DNA of 64,000 nucleotides from Theobroma cacao (Eukaryota; Streptophyta; Magnoliopsida; Malvales; Malvaceae): assembly GCF_000208745.1 (NCBI RefSeq), contig NC_030853.1, forward strand, positions 20,839,165 through 20,903,164, read 5' to 3'. The notes below the pieces were generated by a model, which had not been told where the DNA came from, searched no databases, and saw only the letters and a list, made by a program, of their open reading frames with translations. Positions 1-12,674 of the stretch are shown one piece after another. Every line of letters starts with the position of its first letter. The stretch's first letter is position 1. A program made the position numbers and the translations under genes.

Positions 1-1095
1 AAAGGCATAAAAATGTTCCTATCTGCCCGTATGTGTTTATTAAGAAATCAGAAACCAGAATTGCTATGATAGTAGTTTATGTTGACGATATGAATTTGAT
101 TGGAACTCCAGAAAAGTTATCTAAAATTGTTGAATATTTGAAAGGGAGTTAGAAGCCAAAGATTTGGATAAAACCAAACTTTGTCTTGGTCTAGATTTTG
201 AGCATAAAGCAATTAGAATACTTGTCCATTAGTTAGCATATATTGAGAAATTGCTTATACATTTTAACATGGACAAGGCTCATCCATTGTGCACCCCTAT
301 GGTTGTAAGGTCTCTTGATCCCAAAAAAACCCATTTCGTCCTAAAGAACCTGATAAGGAGATGCTTGGTCCTGAAGTACCATATCTCAATGCAATTGGGG
401 CTTTTATGTACAATGCATCAGACTAGATATCATTTTTGCGATAAATTTGTTGGCACATTTTATTTCTAAGCCAACCTGAAGATACTGAAATGGAATAAAA
501 TGTAACTTCCGTTATCTCTGAGGAACCATAGATTTGGGATTATTTCATTCCAATGATTCTACTAACTCTGGTTTAATTGGATATGCTGATGCGGGATATA
601 AATCTGATCCGCACAAGGCTCGCTCTTAAATCGGTTATTTATTTTACTATAATGGCACCGTCATTTTTTTATGTTTTATTAAGCAAATGCTAGTAGCTGC
701 ATCCTCCAACCACTTTGAGATTATTGCCTTATATGAAGCTGAAAGAAAGTTTATTTAGTTGAGATTCGTTAAAACGCATATTCATAATTCTTGTTGTTTA
801 ACACCAGTTACAAATTCTCCCACTATAATTTATAAAGATAATGTTGCTTGCATAGCACAAGTCAGGGGAGGATATATTAAAGGTGATAGGACCAAGCATA
901 TCTCGCTGAAATTTTTTTACACTCACAAACTCTAGAAAAGTCAACAAGTTGCGTTAAATAGATTCGCTTCCCCACTAATCTTGCAGATCTTTTTACCAAA
1001 TTATTGCCAACATCAACATTTAAGAAATTAATATATGGAATTGGAATGTAGAAAGTTAACAAGATGCAAGATTAATTTGCCTTTGGAGTGGGAAT

Positions 1096-1372
1096 ATGGC
1101 TCAATTGAGGGGAACAATTATGAACCATGCATTGTACTCTTTTTTCCTTCTAACCAATTTTTGTCCCATTGGGTTTTTTTGGCTTAAGGTTTTTAATGAG
1201 GCAATACAATGGACATTCAAGGGATAAACCCCAGAAGTGGCAACATGGCTCAATTGAAGAGAAGCAATTATGGACCATGCATTGTACTATTTTTTCCTTT
1301 TGCTTGATTTTTGTTCCACTGGGTTTTTTCAGTTTAAGGTTTTTAATGAAGTAGTACAATGGACATTCAAGG
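1096..1372 (+). repeat. Tandem duplication in Copia 3' untranslated region
   Basis: Two diverged copies of one block follow each other, about 1096-1225 and 1248-1372. Both begin with GGCTCAATTGA, contain ATGCATTGTACT and a T-rich stretch with TTTTTGT-CCA-TGGGTTTTTT, and end with TTTTTAATGA and CAATGGACATTCAAGGG. The block is of the kind seen just upstream of the polypurine tract in some plant Copia elements. Confidence 0.8.
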
Positions 1373-1378
1373 GGAAGT

Positions 1379-1679
1379 ATTATGAATATAAGTGAATATC
1401 TATTATATTTCATAATATCCAATGTATCTTCCCAGATCCAATGTGTGTAGTTATGTTGGTACATCCCTATCTCTTGATTTCATTTAGTGTATGTACATTC
1501 TTATATACTAAATTCATCCCCTATATTTATGTAAATTCATTTCCCCTTCGTCTATGTGTGCCTGTAAATAGAGGCATTGTAGTTGATGGTTGATACATTA
1601 GAACAAGAAATGAAATAGAAGACCTTCTTACATTCGTACTACTTCTCTCTAATATTCTCTTTTAAAGTTATATTTTACA
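1379..1679 (+). repeat. Probable 3' LTR of the Copia remnant
   Basis: It starts just after the purine tract GGGGAAG and ends at TTTTACA. It contains a TGTAAATAGAGGCATT stretch resembling the promoter part of plant Copia LTRs. The partner LTR is outside the window, so the limits rest on one copy only. Confidence 0.5.
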
Positions 1680-2281
1680 ACGTTGTGATATTGTTTTTAG
1701 ATAATGAAATTTTTATTCCAATATCCAAAAAGCACAACAAATCTCCCGGCATAGAAAATGGAATTGTCTCCAATAAAACAGTGAACTAGCCTTTGTTTTT
1801 TTTTTCTCTAATGACCCAATTGTTAACCAAATTTTTTAATAAATTTACCTTGAAAACAAATTCATCAAAGTTGAATATTTTTATCATAATAATGGAATTT
1901 AACTATGAAAGCATCATCAAGATAAAATTTGTTCTATTTGGGCGTAAATGATTTTGTGTGTGAGGCATAGAATAGGGATGGGAACAGAGAGAGGCAGTCC
2001 ACACCAAGCAGTATCCTAATCAATTATGAACTTGTTAGATATATTCAAAGTCCAATCCATCAGATTTATAATATTGGACCGAAAAATTAATTTCACAGAT
2101 CAATCATTTTTGTTTTTCTGTATCAAAATGTGCGCTGACTGAAATGTCCACGTGATTTATTTATTGCCTCGAAGATCGATCAAAATCTAATCCTGTCATG
2201 CATGATATATACATGGTATTGAAATACTAACTCTACAAGTGCCTGAGAAAAAAGGATTTGGTAAGAGGAAAATTGCGAACA
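1680..2281. other. Spacer upstream of the MATE pseudogene
   Basis: AT-rich sequence between the Copia remnant and the first MATE start codon. I see no ORF of note, no clear TATA box and no repeat. It may hold the old promoter of the MATE copy. Confidence 0.5.
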
Positions 2282-5200
2282 ATGGACAAGGCACTGCTAC
2301 AGCCTGAGATTCAGAGAGAAGAGAGAATTATATTGAAGAAAACATTGCGAAGTGGGACTACCAACTTTGTGAAGGAGCTGAAGAAGTTGAGCTGTATGGC
2401 GGCGCCGATGGTAACGGTGTCGGTGTCGCAGTACCTATTGCAGGTGATGTCGCTGATGATGGTGGGTCACATTGGTAAACTTGCTCTGTCTGGGGTTGCC
2501 ATCGCCACCTCCTTCACTAATGTCACTGGCTTCAGCTTACTTGTAATGCTGCTGCTCTCTCTTCTCCTCTTGTTTTCCACACTTAAATTTGTATTCACTT
2601 CTTTTAGTTGAAAAAAAAAAAACTACTAGGACACTAAATATTATCTCCTTTTGTAAGTAAGGAAATGGTACTATACACCTCTTAACTCTTAAGAAGCATT
2701 TAATTGTTTAAAACAGCAATTAATTCTATCTCCAACTACCTCAGTCTTTTGGTTTCGAAACATCAAACTTTATTCTTCCCTCCAAATCAGTCACGTTCTT
2801 TTTTTCTGTTACCTACAGAAATAAATTTTTTAAAAAACCACTGTACACTCATCTCCTCCTAATAAAAAAGCACTTATGTCTATTTTCCTCTTGCTAAAAA
2901 AAAAATTAAGCTCTTCTTAAGAATTCTAACAGAAAAATAATTAAAAACAAAAGAATTCTAACAGTTAAATGTTTAATAATCCAACTTCCAGTGATCCATA
3001 TTGTATATACAGAAAAGGATCTATTTATATTTGTGCATTCATTCTACGGTATTTTATTTTCTGTTTCATATCTTATAATAGTAGTATTTTTCAAAATTTT
3101 CTCTTTTTAAATTTGTATAAGTCATTTTATTATTATTTGTAATTATAGCGATTTTTCTATTTCTTTTTTATTTTATTTTATAATGATAGTTCAATCCCTT
3201 AGATACAAAGATGTCTTAAAGTACTGGAGGCAAATATTTGGACTTAAATGAATTTCCTATTTTTGAAGAGAGAATTTAACTTGAACGAGCTGTCTCTAAA
3301 GGAAATTGAAGTCATTATCTTATGAGACTCTGGAGTTTATTGTAATGGAAGAAAATGAATATTTTGTAAAACAAAACTTTTTGGAGCATGGAGTTTGAAC
3401 CTTGTGTTGACAACCACGTACCCCACTCCCCATGCTTTTGCTTTTCTTTTCTCTAGGCTATCTATCTTATATCGTATCATGTACCGCTAATTGTCAGCTT
3501 ACATGAGTAAAAATTACACTTGATCCCTTATACTTGTTAATCCCTTATTACTGGTCAAAGATTTAAGGGGATTGCAAGATGTTTGGTTAGGAAAGTGAAA
3601 CAGTTTCTCTAGGGAAGAATGCCTTTGGCAATCATAAACCTTGGGCTTTTAGATGCTCATAAAAGAATTTCAAAGTCTAAAACAAACTTGAGTTTTTGGA
3701 ATTCCAGCTTAACTAAAGAAAGAGTTTCTTTAGCGCTATAGGTGATGAATCCCCAAAAAGAAAGAAGGGAAGCAGCATATATAGGAGGACTTATTTAGAC
3801 ATAAAGGCCTAATTCTCATCTCAAAATTTGTTGGGAGTTAGGTAAAACTTTGTTTAGTTTGCAGTGAATTAAATTTGTACCATTTTTTGGCGTGTTCAAA
3901 TTGATGATACAACATTTAATTGTTAAAATAACAGTTAATTATGTCTTCAAACTACCCAAATCTTTTACAACCACAAATCTCTTAATTCTTGAATATTCAA
4001 CCCTACATGATAAATTGATGGCTAATAGTATTTACATTCGGTGCAGTTTGGATTCGCTGGTGCATTGTAAACTCTAGGTGGGCAAGCTTACGGAGCAGAG
4101 AATGATCAAAAGCTCGGAAACTACACTTACTGTTCAATAATATCTCTCCTTACAATTTGCATTCCAGTATCCGTCCTTTGGATATTTATGGACCAGCTAT
4201 TAACATTGATGGGTCAAGCCCCTCAAATTTCAGAGGTAGCCAGCATATACTCAATCTGGCTGATACCTGCATTGTTTGCTGATGCTTTTCTTCAGTCATT
4301 AGTTCGCTACTTCCAATCCCAGAGCCTTATTCTTCCATTGTTCTTGAGTTCTTGTGCAACTATATGCCTCCATGTACCTCTCTGTTGGACTCTAGTATAT
4401 AAAACAAATTTGGGATATATAAGGCAGCTTTAGCAATCACAATAGCTTTGTGGTTTAATGTGATCTTGCTGGGACTTTACATGAGGTGCTCTGCTAGTTG
4501 TGACAAGACTCGAATCCTCATCCTGAAGGACATTTTCATAAGCATCAAGGATCTTAAGCTTTGCACTCCCTTCTGCTGTAATGGTTTGGTAACTTTACAC
4601 TTTCACTTTGAAATCAAAGTTGTCCCTGATTCTTTCTTTTGTCTTAGTTTCTTTTTGTATTGATTTTTAATATGTTTCTTTTCATTTGCATGATAATTAG
4701 TCTTGAATGGTGGTCATTTGAGCTCCTTGTACTGTTATCTGGCCTATTGCCAATTTCAGAACTTGAAACATCAGTTCTTTCTATATGGTATGCTTCTATA
4801 TTAGTAATATTGAGTTTCTAAATTACCTTGAAACTTCAGATCTTTCTACATAGTGTGTTTCAATAAGAATGTTACTAACTTCTCTGAAATTTTTGATGAG
4901 AAGCCTCGCAACCACATCATTACACTACTTCATACCATATGGGGTTGGTGCTGCTGCAAGGTTAGATTCATATGTGTATACGGTCCTCTAACAATTTCTG
5001 CCTATATAATATCGATAAAGAGTAATTAATTTTGTTCAAAAGTACATGAATTTGATGTGCATTGAAACATATATGCATCTGCCTTTTTTGCAGCACTCGA
5101 GTGTCAAATGAACTAGGGGCACGAAATCCACAGGCAGCTCGAGTAGCTGTAAATGTCGAAATGGTACTTGGAGTTTCAGAGGCATTGATTGTGAGCATTA

Positions 5201-5995
5201 GTCTCTTCAGCTGCCGCTACGTTTTTGGATATGTATGCAGCAGTGATAAGTTATTGATTATGTTGGAGAAATGATTCCCATAATTTCTCTCTCGGTCCTT
5301 GTGGACAGCTTACTAGCAGTTCTTTCTGGTCTGTCCCCTACCTTGTTAGAGAATTTAATGCATTCAGATGATTCAGCTTAGAAGCAACCGTTTTGATCAG
5401 TTCCTTGTCATAACAGAAACGATGTGCACTCATACAATTCTTTATGGTGTTCCTTGTTTGTGTCTTTTTGGGATGACTTCAGCTACAATTTCGGTTTCTT
5501 GTGAGCATCAGGTGTGGCGAGAGGAACCGGGTGGCAGCACATTGGAGCCTATGTGAACCTTGGGGCATACTACCTTGTTGGAATTCCAGTTGCTGCCCTG
5601 TTGTGTTTTGGTGTACACTTTAGAGGAAAGAGACTTTGGATTGGAAAAAACAGGTTTATACTACATATAAACAGGTTACTAGTTAAGCAAATTGGCAAAA
5701 ACAGGTTTATACTATATATAAACACTCTCCTGCATTCACTCTTTTTTATGTCACTCTTCTTTCATTTCGATTTGGTTGCTAGGTATATATGTTTTGGATG
5801 AAAAGATTAACTTTTGAAATTGGAATGTTGCTCATGATATGAATTGAGACCTTATTTTTACTTCCATCGATCTCTTTGTGCCTAATCAAATATCATTGTA
5901 CTGTTCGGCTGAGTGAAATCTTCCTATGGATATTGCAGGCAACCAAGGCACAGGAGAGAATGATTGACGAGAAAGTTTCTTACGAATTAGCTTGA
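2282..5995 (+). pseudogene. MATE/DTX-type transporter pseudogene
   Basis: Seven blocks match the intact paralog at 18872-21903 exon for exon: 2282-2542, 4047-4588, 4701-4787, 4904-4960, 5094-5328, 5512-5704 and 5939-5995. Splice sites are still GT-AG, and exons 3 and 4 keep the same lengths as in the paralog (87 and 57 bp). The reading frame is broken. There is an in-frame TAA at 4068-4070 where the paralog has Glu. There is a 1-nt loss near 4420 and a 2-nt loss near 4552, which together restore the frame at the end of exon 2. There is a 4-nt loss near 5250, and part of exon 6 is replaced (5645-5674). A functional MATE protein (proton-coupled export of small organic molecules, 12 membrane helices) is not possible from this copy. 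It may still be transcribed. Confidence 0.92.
2543..4046 (+). other. Intron 1 of the MATE pseudogene
   Basis: AT-rich, about 1.5 kb, bounded by GT at 2543 and AG at 4046. The stretch near 3805-3850 (AATTCTCATCTCAAAATTTG) resembles 19929-19960 in intron 1 of the intact paralog, so the introns are homologous too. No gene is seen inside. Confidence 0.7.
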
Positions 5996-6645
5996 AGAAG
6001 CTAAAAGCCAAAAAGTGGACAAGGATAAATATGGGAGGAAAAAATGTTGGATTCCAGCCTTTTCCTTCATGAGCTTGGTTGAGAAACATCACCACCAATT
6101 ACTAATCATGATGAGAAGTGTTTGACCATGAACTGGTTCACTTTTGAGCTCCACATTTTGTTACAATTTTGAGTTGGTTAATGTATATTAGATTCCTTTT
6201 TAGGGTTATCTACTACATGGTTGATATGTAAGCCTTTAAATCACTATGTTAATAATGTAGGATGAAGTTGCCATTGTGTTGGTGAGATATAAAACCCATT
6301 TAATTATTTACGGAGTATAGGTTATTGAGATATGAAAGCTCGAACCAGTGGAATATGCAAAGAATGAGGCAGAGATATATGGAGAAATTTATTTTTGGGC
6401 AATTATTTTGAGATTTGAAAATTGTTTATTGTCAATAAAATTTGATTTGCTAGTTTGGATGTTGATGCGTACGTTATTAAGTGGAAGAGAAATTTGTGAT
6501 AGGTTAGAGGTTTATTATTTATGGTGTCAGCCCAACTGGTGACAAACCTGAATCAAGCACATCATGCGTAAACTTGCATGCATTAATTTTTTTTGGTAAG
6601 AAGGAAATTAGATGGAAGAGAAAAAGGGAGGAAAGAACAAATAAA
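5996..6645. other. Spacer downstream of the MATE pseudogene
   Basis: The 3' flank of the pseudogene and AT-rich sequence. I see no gene or repeat in it. Confidence 0.4.
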
Positions 6646-7068
6646 GATAAATTATTTATTTAGTCACTTCATTATTTGGAAAGTTTTGTTTTGATCATCA
6701 AAGTTTGAAAAATTAAGTTTTGATTAATGCTTTGATCACTCAATCATTAAAAACTAATGATTATCTAAACCTGATTTTTTTTATTAGTTGATTTTAGTCA
6801 CATGATATATTTATGTCAATTTATCTATCACATGATACTGTCCTAGTGGCAATATATTTTTCATGCAATATTATCCTCAGACATGTCATGTGATCAAAAT
6901 TAACTGATTTGAAAATTCACGTCCAAAAGTCTGTCACTTTTTAATATTTACACAAAATGATCAAAATGTTATTTTTTATAAATACTAATGACAAAAATGT
7001 GATTTTTCAAAGTTATGTGATAAAAAAGAAATTCTCAAACAACTAAATAATTAATTAAGTAATTTATC
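6646..7068. mobile_element. Foldback MITE, same type as the one at 53617
   Basis: The two ends are imperfect inverted repeats. The left end starts GATAAATTATTTATTTAGT and the right end, read on the minus strand, starts GATAAATTACTTAATTAATT. Homology continues inward through TTTGAAAAATTA/CA and TTTTGATCA segments. The element has no coding capacity. The overall pattern matches the element at 53617-54008. I could not fix a target duplication here. Confidence 0.6.
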
Positions 7069-7630
7069 TAAAAAAAGACTTAAAAGAAAGTTGTTTTTCT
7101 TTTTTAGTATTTGGTATGGAAGATGAAAATAGAAGAAAATAAAGAGATTAAGAGTATAATAATAAATAGAACAAATAACTTAAGTAGAAAGAATGTTTCT
7201 TTTCAATTTGGAAGGATTAGATTGGGAGAGAATAGAAAAGTGTAAGTTCATTCATTTTCCCCTTCTTATTTCTCTCTTAAAGTAGAGAAGGAAATAAAAA
7301 CTATTTTCCTTCCACCCCTTTTCTCCCTTTCTCGATCCCTTTTACCAAATATAATGTTAATATCACTCATGGGCAAAGTACATAAAATATGTTTTAACAG
7401 ATCTAAGAAAACGTAACTTGATTCTTTTTTTGAAAAAATATTAAATAGTGTTTTTTTTTAAAAAAAAAAACAATTTTATTAGCCTTACAACCGATATGCC
7501 ATTACAAGTCCACTAAAAACTCCCCTTAGCATAGAAATCGGTTTGAGTGAAGGAAACTTGAACAATAACCATGGGCAACGGCACAACAATCTGGCGGTTG
7601 TAACAATCCCAAATTACACAAACAAGAACA
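7069..7630. other. AT-rich spacer with possible LINE tail on the minus strand
   Basis: It contains a T-run/A-run junction at 7448-7471. Read on the minus strand, 7630-7470 ends with CTAATAAAATTG before a homopolymer, which would suit the 3' tail of a LINE or processed transcript. No ORF supports this. Confidence 0.3.
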
Positions 7631-8176
7631 TGTTAGAACACAGAATTAGAAAATCAAGAAATGGCTTCAAGGTGTGTAACAATACCATTTTCCTTAAGAT
7701 TTATTCACCTTCACTCATAGTGTACAAAAGAGTTATTAGTGTATAAACCTCAAAAATATAATGAAGCTCAATAATTGATGACGTTTTGTACTGACAAAAT
7801 CAATCTACTAAGCACTCACCGAAATATAGCAAGATTATCAAACTTTTATAAAAAATTTCTAGAGCAAAATGATATAAAAGAAAACTTGGAGAATATTGAG
7901 AAAGAGATGAGAGATTGTTGTATTTGTTGTTTTCTTGTATGTTCTATTGTTTCTAAATAAGAGTTTTTTTATAGGTATAGGTGTCTATTCCCAACAAACA
8001 CAACAGTGTCAGTTTCAAATAGTCATAACTATTTGTTTCAAATACACACACCTATTGGTTTTTTCCAACAGACATCACTTTTCTTTTATTTTTCAATTTC
8101 TACTAGACATGACTTTTCTTTTATTTTCTAATATGGGATTGTGTCCCATTTTTATTTTATTTAAAAATGTCCAACA
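7631..8176 (-). repeat. 3' LTR of the truncated Copia element
   Basis: It begins TGTTAGAACACAGAATTAG on the plus strand and ends ATGTCCAACA; read on the minus strand it has TG...CA ends. The left 85 bp align with 12675-12760, which sets the boundary. The stretch ACTTTTCTTTTATTTT recurs twice near 8070-8125. Confidence 0.75.
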
Positions 8177-8739
8177 ATCCCCCATCATTTTCAAATTAAT
8201 TCAAATTTTCGATAATCTTATAAATCAATTGCATAAATGAAGGTATCTTCCGATTGAATCTTAACTAAGTGAAAACATGTTAAAATTAACTGAAATCACA
8301 TGATAGACTATGCTTTGAACCAGTTATTCCATTTGGTTAATTGAACACATCTCACAAAACGATTTCAACACCAATGAATGCGCAAAATCCGATGATGATT
8401 TTATAACCATGAGTTTGTATCCTCTTTTCATGAGTGTTGTTAGAACCAAGTTCTTGAGCTCCTAGAAACAGTCACACTTCACACTCACATAAGCAGGTCC
8501 CATCAAGAATGCCCCCATAACTAAAGCATTCTAACAAATTTGTGTTATGGGTCTAGAAAGAGTATATGGCTAATCATTTCCTAACCTTTACGGATACCTT
8601 GGACTTTACTTGGGATGAAATATAATATATCATATTATAGTGCTAGCATCCACATACAAATGTTGTGTTTTGTCTCATTAAACTCAAGACTTAATGTTAT
8701 ACCAAGCGTTGAGTTGAGTTTTCACCATAGATGACTTTT

Positions 8740-9440
8740 AATTTATGAGCTTGATCCCCATCCCCTTTGAGGTCTTATTTATAAGATCTCCAGCAAGACT
8801 TTTCGTTAAAGGATTCGCCAAGTTCTTACTGGACCTCACAAAATTTATAGTAATCACTCTATTCAAAATTAATTGTCAAATATGGTTATGTCTTAATATA
8901 ATATGTTTAGACTTTTCATTATACACTTGGCTATATGCTTTTGCTAAAGTTGCTCCACTATCACAATGGATATAAATTGCAGAGATTGGTTTAGGCTACA
9001 AAGGTACACCATATGGTAAATTTCTTAGCTATTTGGCTTTTTTGGTGGTAGTAGTCAATGCAATAAATTCAACTACCATGGTAAAATCCATTATACACGT
9101 TTGTTTCTTGAACCCTAAGAAATGGCACCCCACCAAGCATGAAGATCTATATGCTTGTGGAAGCATGACCTTATAAACTTGTAATCCGACTAACATCTGA
9201 ATATCTTTCTAGCACTAATGGATATCCATTATACCAAAGTCCATAATTGATTATTTTCTTTAAGTACCTTAGTACTCTATTTATGGCTTGCTAATGTAAA
9301 ATACTTGGATTACTTGTGTACTTGCTTAACTTTCCAACAACAAATGCTATATTTAGCTTTGTTCAGGCCATTGCATACATTAAAGAACCAATCACTCTTG
9401 CATATTGTAATTGATCAACAGCTTACCAGTATTAGGTACT
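8740..9440 (-). pseudogene. Copia RNase H fragment
   Basis: The minus-strand translation, with shifts, gives the typical Copia C-terminal RNase H block: an HCDSGATLAKA-like stretch near 8935-8970 and NLANPLTKSLAG near 8785-8825. Frames are interrupted, so it is only a fossil. Confidence 0.75.
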
Positions 9441-9448
9441 AATTTAAT

Positions 9449-10150
9449 TTAAGGATCCATGGGTGTAGATGTTGGTATACAATTACTACGATCAAACTTT
9501 TTTAGCATTTTTTCAATGTAATGTGATTGTGACAAAGTTATGCTATTTTTATCTCGAAATATTTTTATTCTTAAGATGACATTTGCTATACCCATATCTT
9601 TCTTTACAAAGTTATTTGACAAAAACTTCTTTGTCTCCTCACTTGTTCTAAATCTATGCAAAAAATTAACATGTCATCCACATATAAGTAAATTATAACG
9701 CCCTTGCCATTTTGAAATTTGCTATATATTCACTTGTCGAATTCATTTATATTGTAGCCATTGGCTAAAAGCACTTCATCAAATTTTTGATACCATTTAT
9801 TTGGTGCTTGTTTAAGCCCATACAATGATTTGACAAGCTTACAAACTTTATGCTCTTGTTTTGAAACATGAAACCCTTTCGGTTGTTCCATGTAGACTTC
9901 TTCTTCTAATTCACCATTTAAAAAAATTGTTTTGACATTTATTTGGTAAATTACCAACTTACAAATTGATGTAAAGGAGAATAGAAGTCTAATTATAGCA
10001 ATTCTTGCTACTGGAGCATAAGTATCAAAGTAGTCAATCTTTATTTTTGCATAAAGCTTTTGGCTACTAATCTTGTTTTGAACTTGTCTATGGTTCCATC
10101 CACTTTCTTTTTTTTTTTTTTTGAAAATCTATTTACAACCTATTAGTTTG
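9449..10150 (-). pseudogene. Copia reverse transcriptase fragments
   Basis: Two open stretches (9730-9957 and 9449-9661, minus) show reverse transcriptase hallmarks. The first has the LNGELEEEVYMEQPKGF block and KLVKSLYGLKQAPNKWY. The second has the KKDMGIANVILRIKI and SQSHYIEKMLKKF blocks that follow the active site. The YVDD region itself, near 9662-9720, sits in a broken frame. Confidence 0.85.
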
Positions 10151-10739
10151 GACCTTGGTGGAAGATCAACCAAAATCCAAATATTATTTCCCATTATTAA
10201 GTGCATTTCATCACCGATTGCTTCCTTCCAAAATGTAAAATCTTGAGACTTCATTGCCTCATCCTATGTAATAGGGTCCGATTCCAAATTAAAACAATAA
10301 AGAAATTTTATTGTCTATATTGTCTCTTATTCTTTTTATAAGGAACATATAAAAGTCTAGACCAAAATCTTTTATCTTTTTAGCCTTTTTGCTTTTCCTT
10401 ATTTCTAAACTAGATTTATCATAATTTCCATCTTGTTTCAATGGAATGTCATTTGATTGAACTGGTGGTAATGGTTGTAGTTGTCTTGAATAGATTTGAA
10501 TATATTTTCATCAAATATTGCATCTCTTGATTTAACAGTGTTGACGAGAATTGAATCATTTAGTTCAATTACCATGAACCTATATGTTTTACTATGTTGT
10601 GCATATCTTATGAATATGTATTATATTCCTTTTTCACCTAATTTCTTTCTTTTTTGGTTCCAGAACTTTAACTACAACTCTACATACCCAAACTTTCAAA
10701 TAAGTAATGTTTGATCTCTTTTTCTTCCATTGCTCATAT

Positions 10740-11270
10740 GGGGTTATTTATTTTCCTTTTTAAGAACTCTATTTAATATATGACAAATTGTTGATAAAGC
10801 TTATCCCAAAAACCTTCTTTAAGACCTAAATATGATAACATAGCATTTACCATTTCAATTAAGACCATATTTTTCTTTTCTGCCACACCATTATGTTATG
10901 GTGTATAATGTGCAGAAATATGATGGACTATACCAATGGAGGCAAAATAACTTGGATTACAATATTCTCCACTTTTATCCAATCTTAAACACTCGATAAA
11001 AGACTCACATTGTAATTCAACTTCTAATTTATAAACTTTAAATTTATTAAGCACTTCATGTTTAAATTGTAACAAGTATGCATAGCAATATCTAGAGAAA
11101 TCATTAATAAATGTGACAAAATATTTCTTTCTAGCTAATGTAGGTGTACTATGCATATTACAAACATCACCATATATTAGTTCAAGTAATTTAGCATTTA
11201 TTTCAACTTTAGGAAAAAGATTTCTAGTTATTTTTGTTAGTACGCATGTATTGCATTTATCAATATTTTG
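10740..11270 (-). pseudogene. Copia integrase fragment
   Basis: The ORF at 10896-11156 (minus) carries the integrase core: TFINDFSRYCYAYLL, then LRLDKSGEYCN with the second catalytic Asp (the usual SDNG reads DKSG), then HHISAHYTP. The part downstream to 10740 is frameshifted. Confidence 0.8.
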
Positions 11271-11737
11271 ATTAAATTCTGGATTAAGTCTATTTTATAC
11301 ATATCATCCAATTTTCTACAATTTAAATAACCTAATCTATAATGCCATAAATAAGAGGATTCAACCATATAAGCAAAAACAACAGTTTTATTCTGATTGT
11401 TATTAATAACATTTAGTTTGAACATTCCATCACACATATAACCCTTCCCAACAAATATTCCCCCATTGAACAAAATGAATTTATCTGCCTCAAATACTAG
11501 CTTGAAACCAAACTTATTCAATAAACTTCTAAACATTAAATTTTTCTTAACTTCTGGAATATAGTATACATCTTTCAAACTTAAAGATTTTCCAAAAATA
11601 AACTCAAGTTCAACAGTTATTTTGCCTTTAATTGTTGTTGTAGAAGAATTTCCCATATATAAGAAATTTCCACACTCACTTGGTGCAAAATTCTTAAACA
11701 AACACTTGTCATTACACACAAGCTTGTCATTGCACAC
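11237..11737 (-). pseudogene. Copia protease C-terminus and GAG-pre-integrase domain
   Basis: A 166-residue open stretch. It contains the segment between protease and integrase (VELEFIFGKSLSLKDVYYIP) and SSYLWHYRLGYLNCRKLDDM, which is the HxRLGH-type start of the GAG-pre-integrase zinc-binding domain with its second His changed (LGY instead of LGH). Confidence 0.8.
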
Positions 11738-11849
11738 ATGCTTTATTGCTTCTGAATCAACCCATCAGGCATCATTTTCTTCAAGCATATTGATTTCAGA
11801 AATCATTGCTACAAAATTTTCATAATCATCTCTACTTGAAGAAATAATT

Positions 11850-12660
11850 TTCTTTTTCAATAATTGACATTCTTTCTTGAAATGTCTTAACTTTCCACAA
11901 TGGAAGCATGTGCCTTTATTCTTTCTTTTGAATTTCAAACTATTAGCAATCTAGTTGAACTTCCTTTTGGCAAATTTATGGTTTGTCCTTCCTCCATAAC
12001 ATGCACCTTGGCTTCACAAAAAATAGCAACTTGTTCTTGTTTTTGGTATTCTTCTTCAATTTGAAGATGATTTTCTAAAGCTTCAAAAGTTATATCCTCT
12101 TTCTTATGTTTCAAACTTCTTTTAAAGTCTTTCCCTAATGGAGAAAGTTTGTCTATAATAGAGGACACAACTATAGTTCCATCCATGTTTATCTTATATT
12201 ACTTAAATTGATTAAACATTCTTTCAAGTTCACGCCATTGTTCAATAACAGAACATTCATCAACTATTTGATAATTATTAAAGTGACTGACAAGAAATTC
12301 GTACTTGTTGCATCTTCTGTCATATACCTTGCTTCAAGTTTGTCTCATATATCTTTTGCAGTACTCTCATTCCGGTACGTGTCAAATAAACCATCAGCAA
12401 GACCATTTAAAATGTGACCTTTGCACATATAATTTGCATTATCCCATTTTTGCCTCTCGTTGGTTGTAGCAATAGATTCATTTTCACCATCTTCTAGTCT
12501 AAGTGTAATTAAGACAAAGACAACCTTCAATGTTAGCAGTAAGAAATGCATCTCCTTCTACCATCTTAAAAAGTTGCCACTATTAAATTGGTTCAATTTC
12601 ACAAAGTCAAAAGTCAATTCTCTTAGTGTTCCACTTGCGTTATCTATTGTTGAAATGAAA
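11850..12660 (-). pseudogene. Copia gag with CCHC zinc knuckle
   Basis: The minus strand at 11935-12186 and 12345-12551 gives gag-like sequence (the LSPLGKDFKRSLKHKKEDITF block). A CX2CX4HX4C knuckle (CFHCGKLRHFKKEC) follows at about 11870-11912. Frameshifts separate the blocks. Confidence 0.75.
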
Positions 12661-12674
12661 TAAAACCTTAAGAT

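Larger units (their letters stand above)
1..1679 (+). mobile_element. 3' part of a decayed Ty1/Copia retrotransposon
   Basis: The plus strand at 1-160 reads as Copia reverse transcriptase with a YVDD catalytic box at about 79-90. Frameshifted RNase H follows to about 1055, recognisable by the KGDRTKHI-like stretch near 880-905 that precedes the usual Copia C-terminus. Several stops and shifts mean no pol protein can be made. After pol comes a duplicated 3' untranslated block (1096-1372), a purine-rich tract (about 1370-1378) and a probable 3' LTR (1379-1679). The first base pair of the LTR reads TA instead of TG. The 5' part lies outside the window. Family assignment is firm; the exact LTR ends are inferred. 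Confidence 0.8.
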
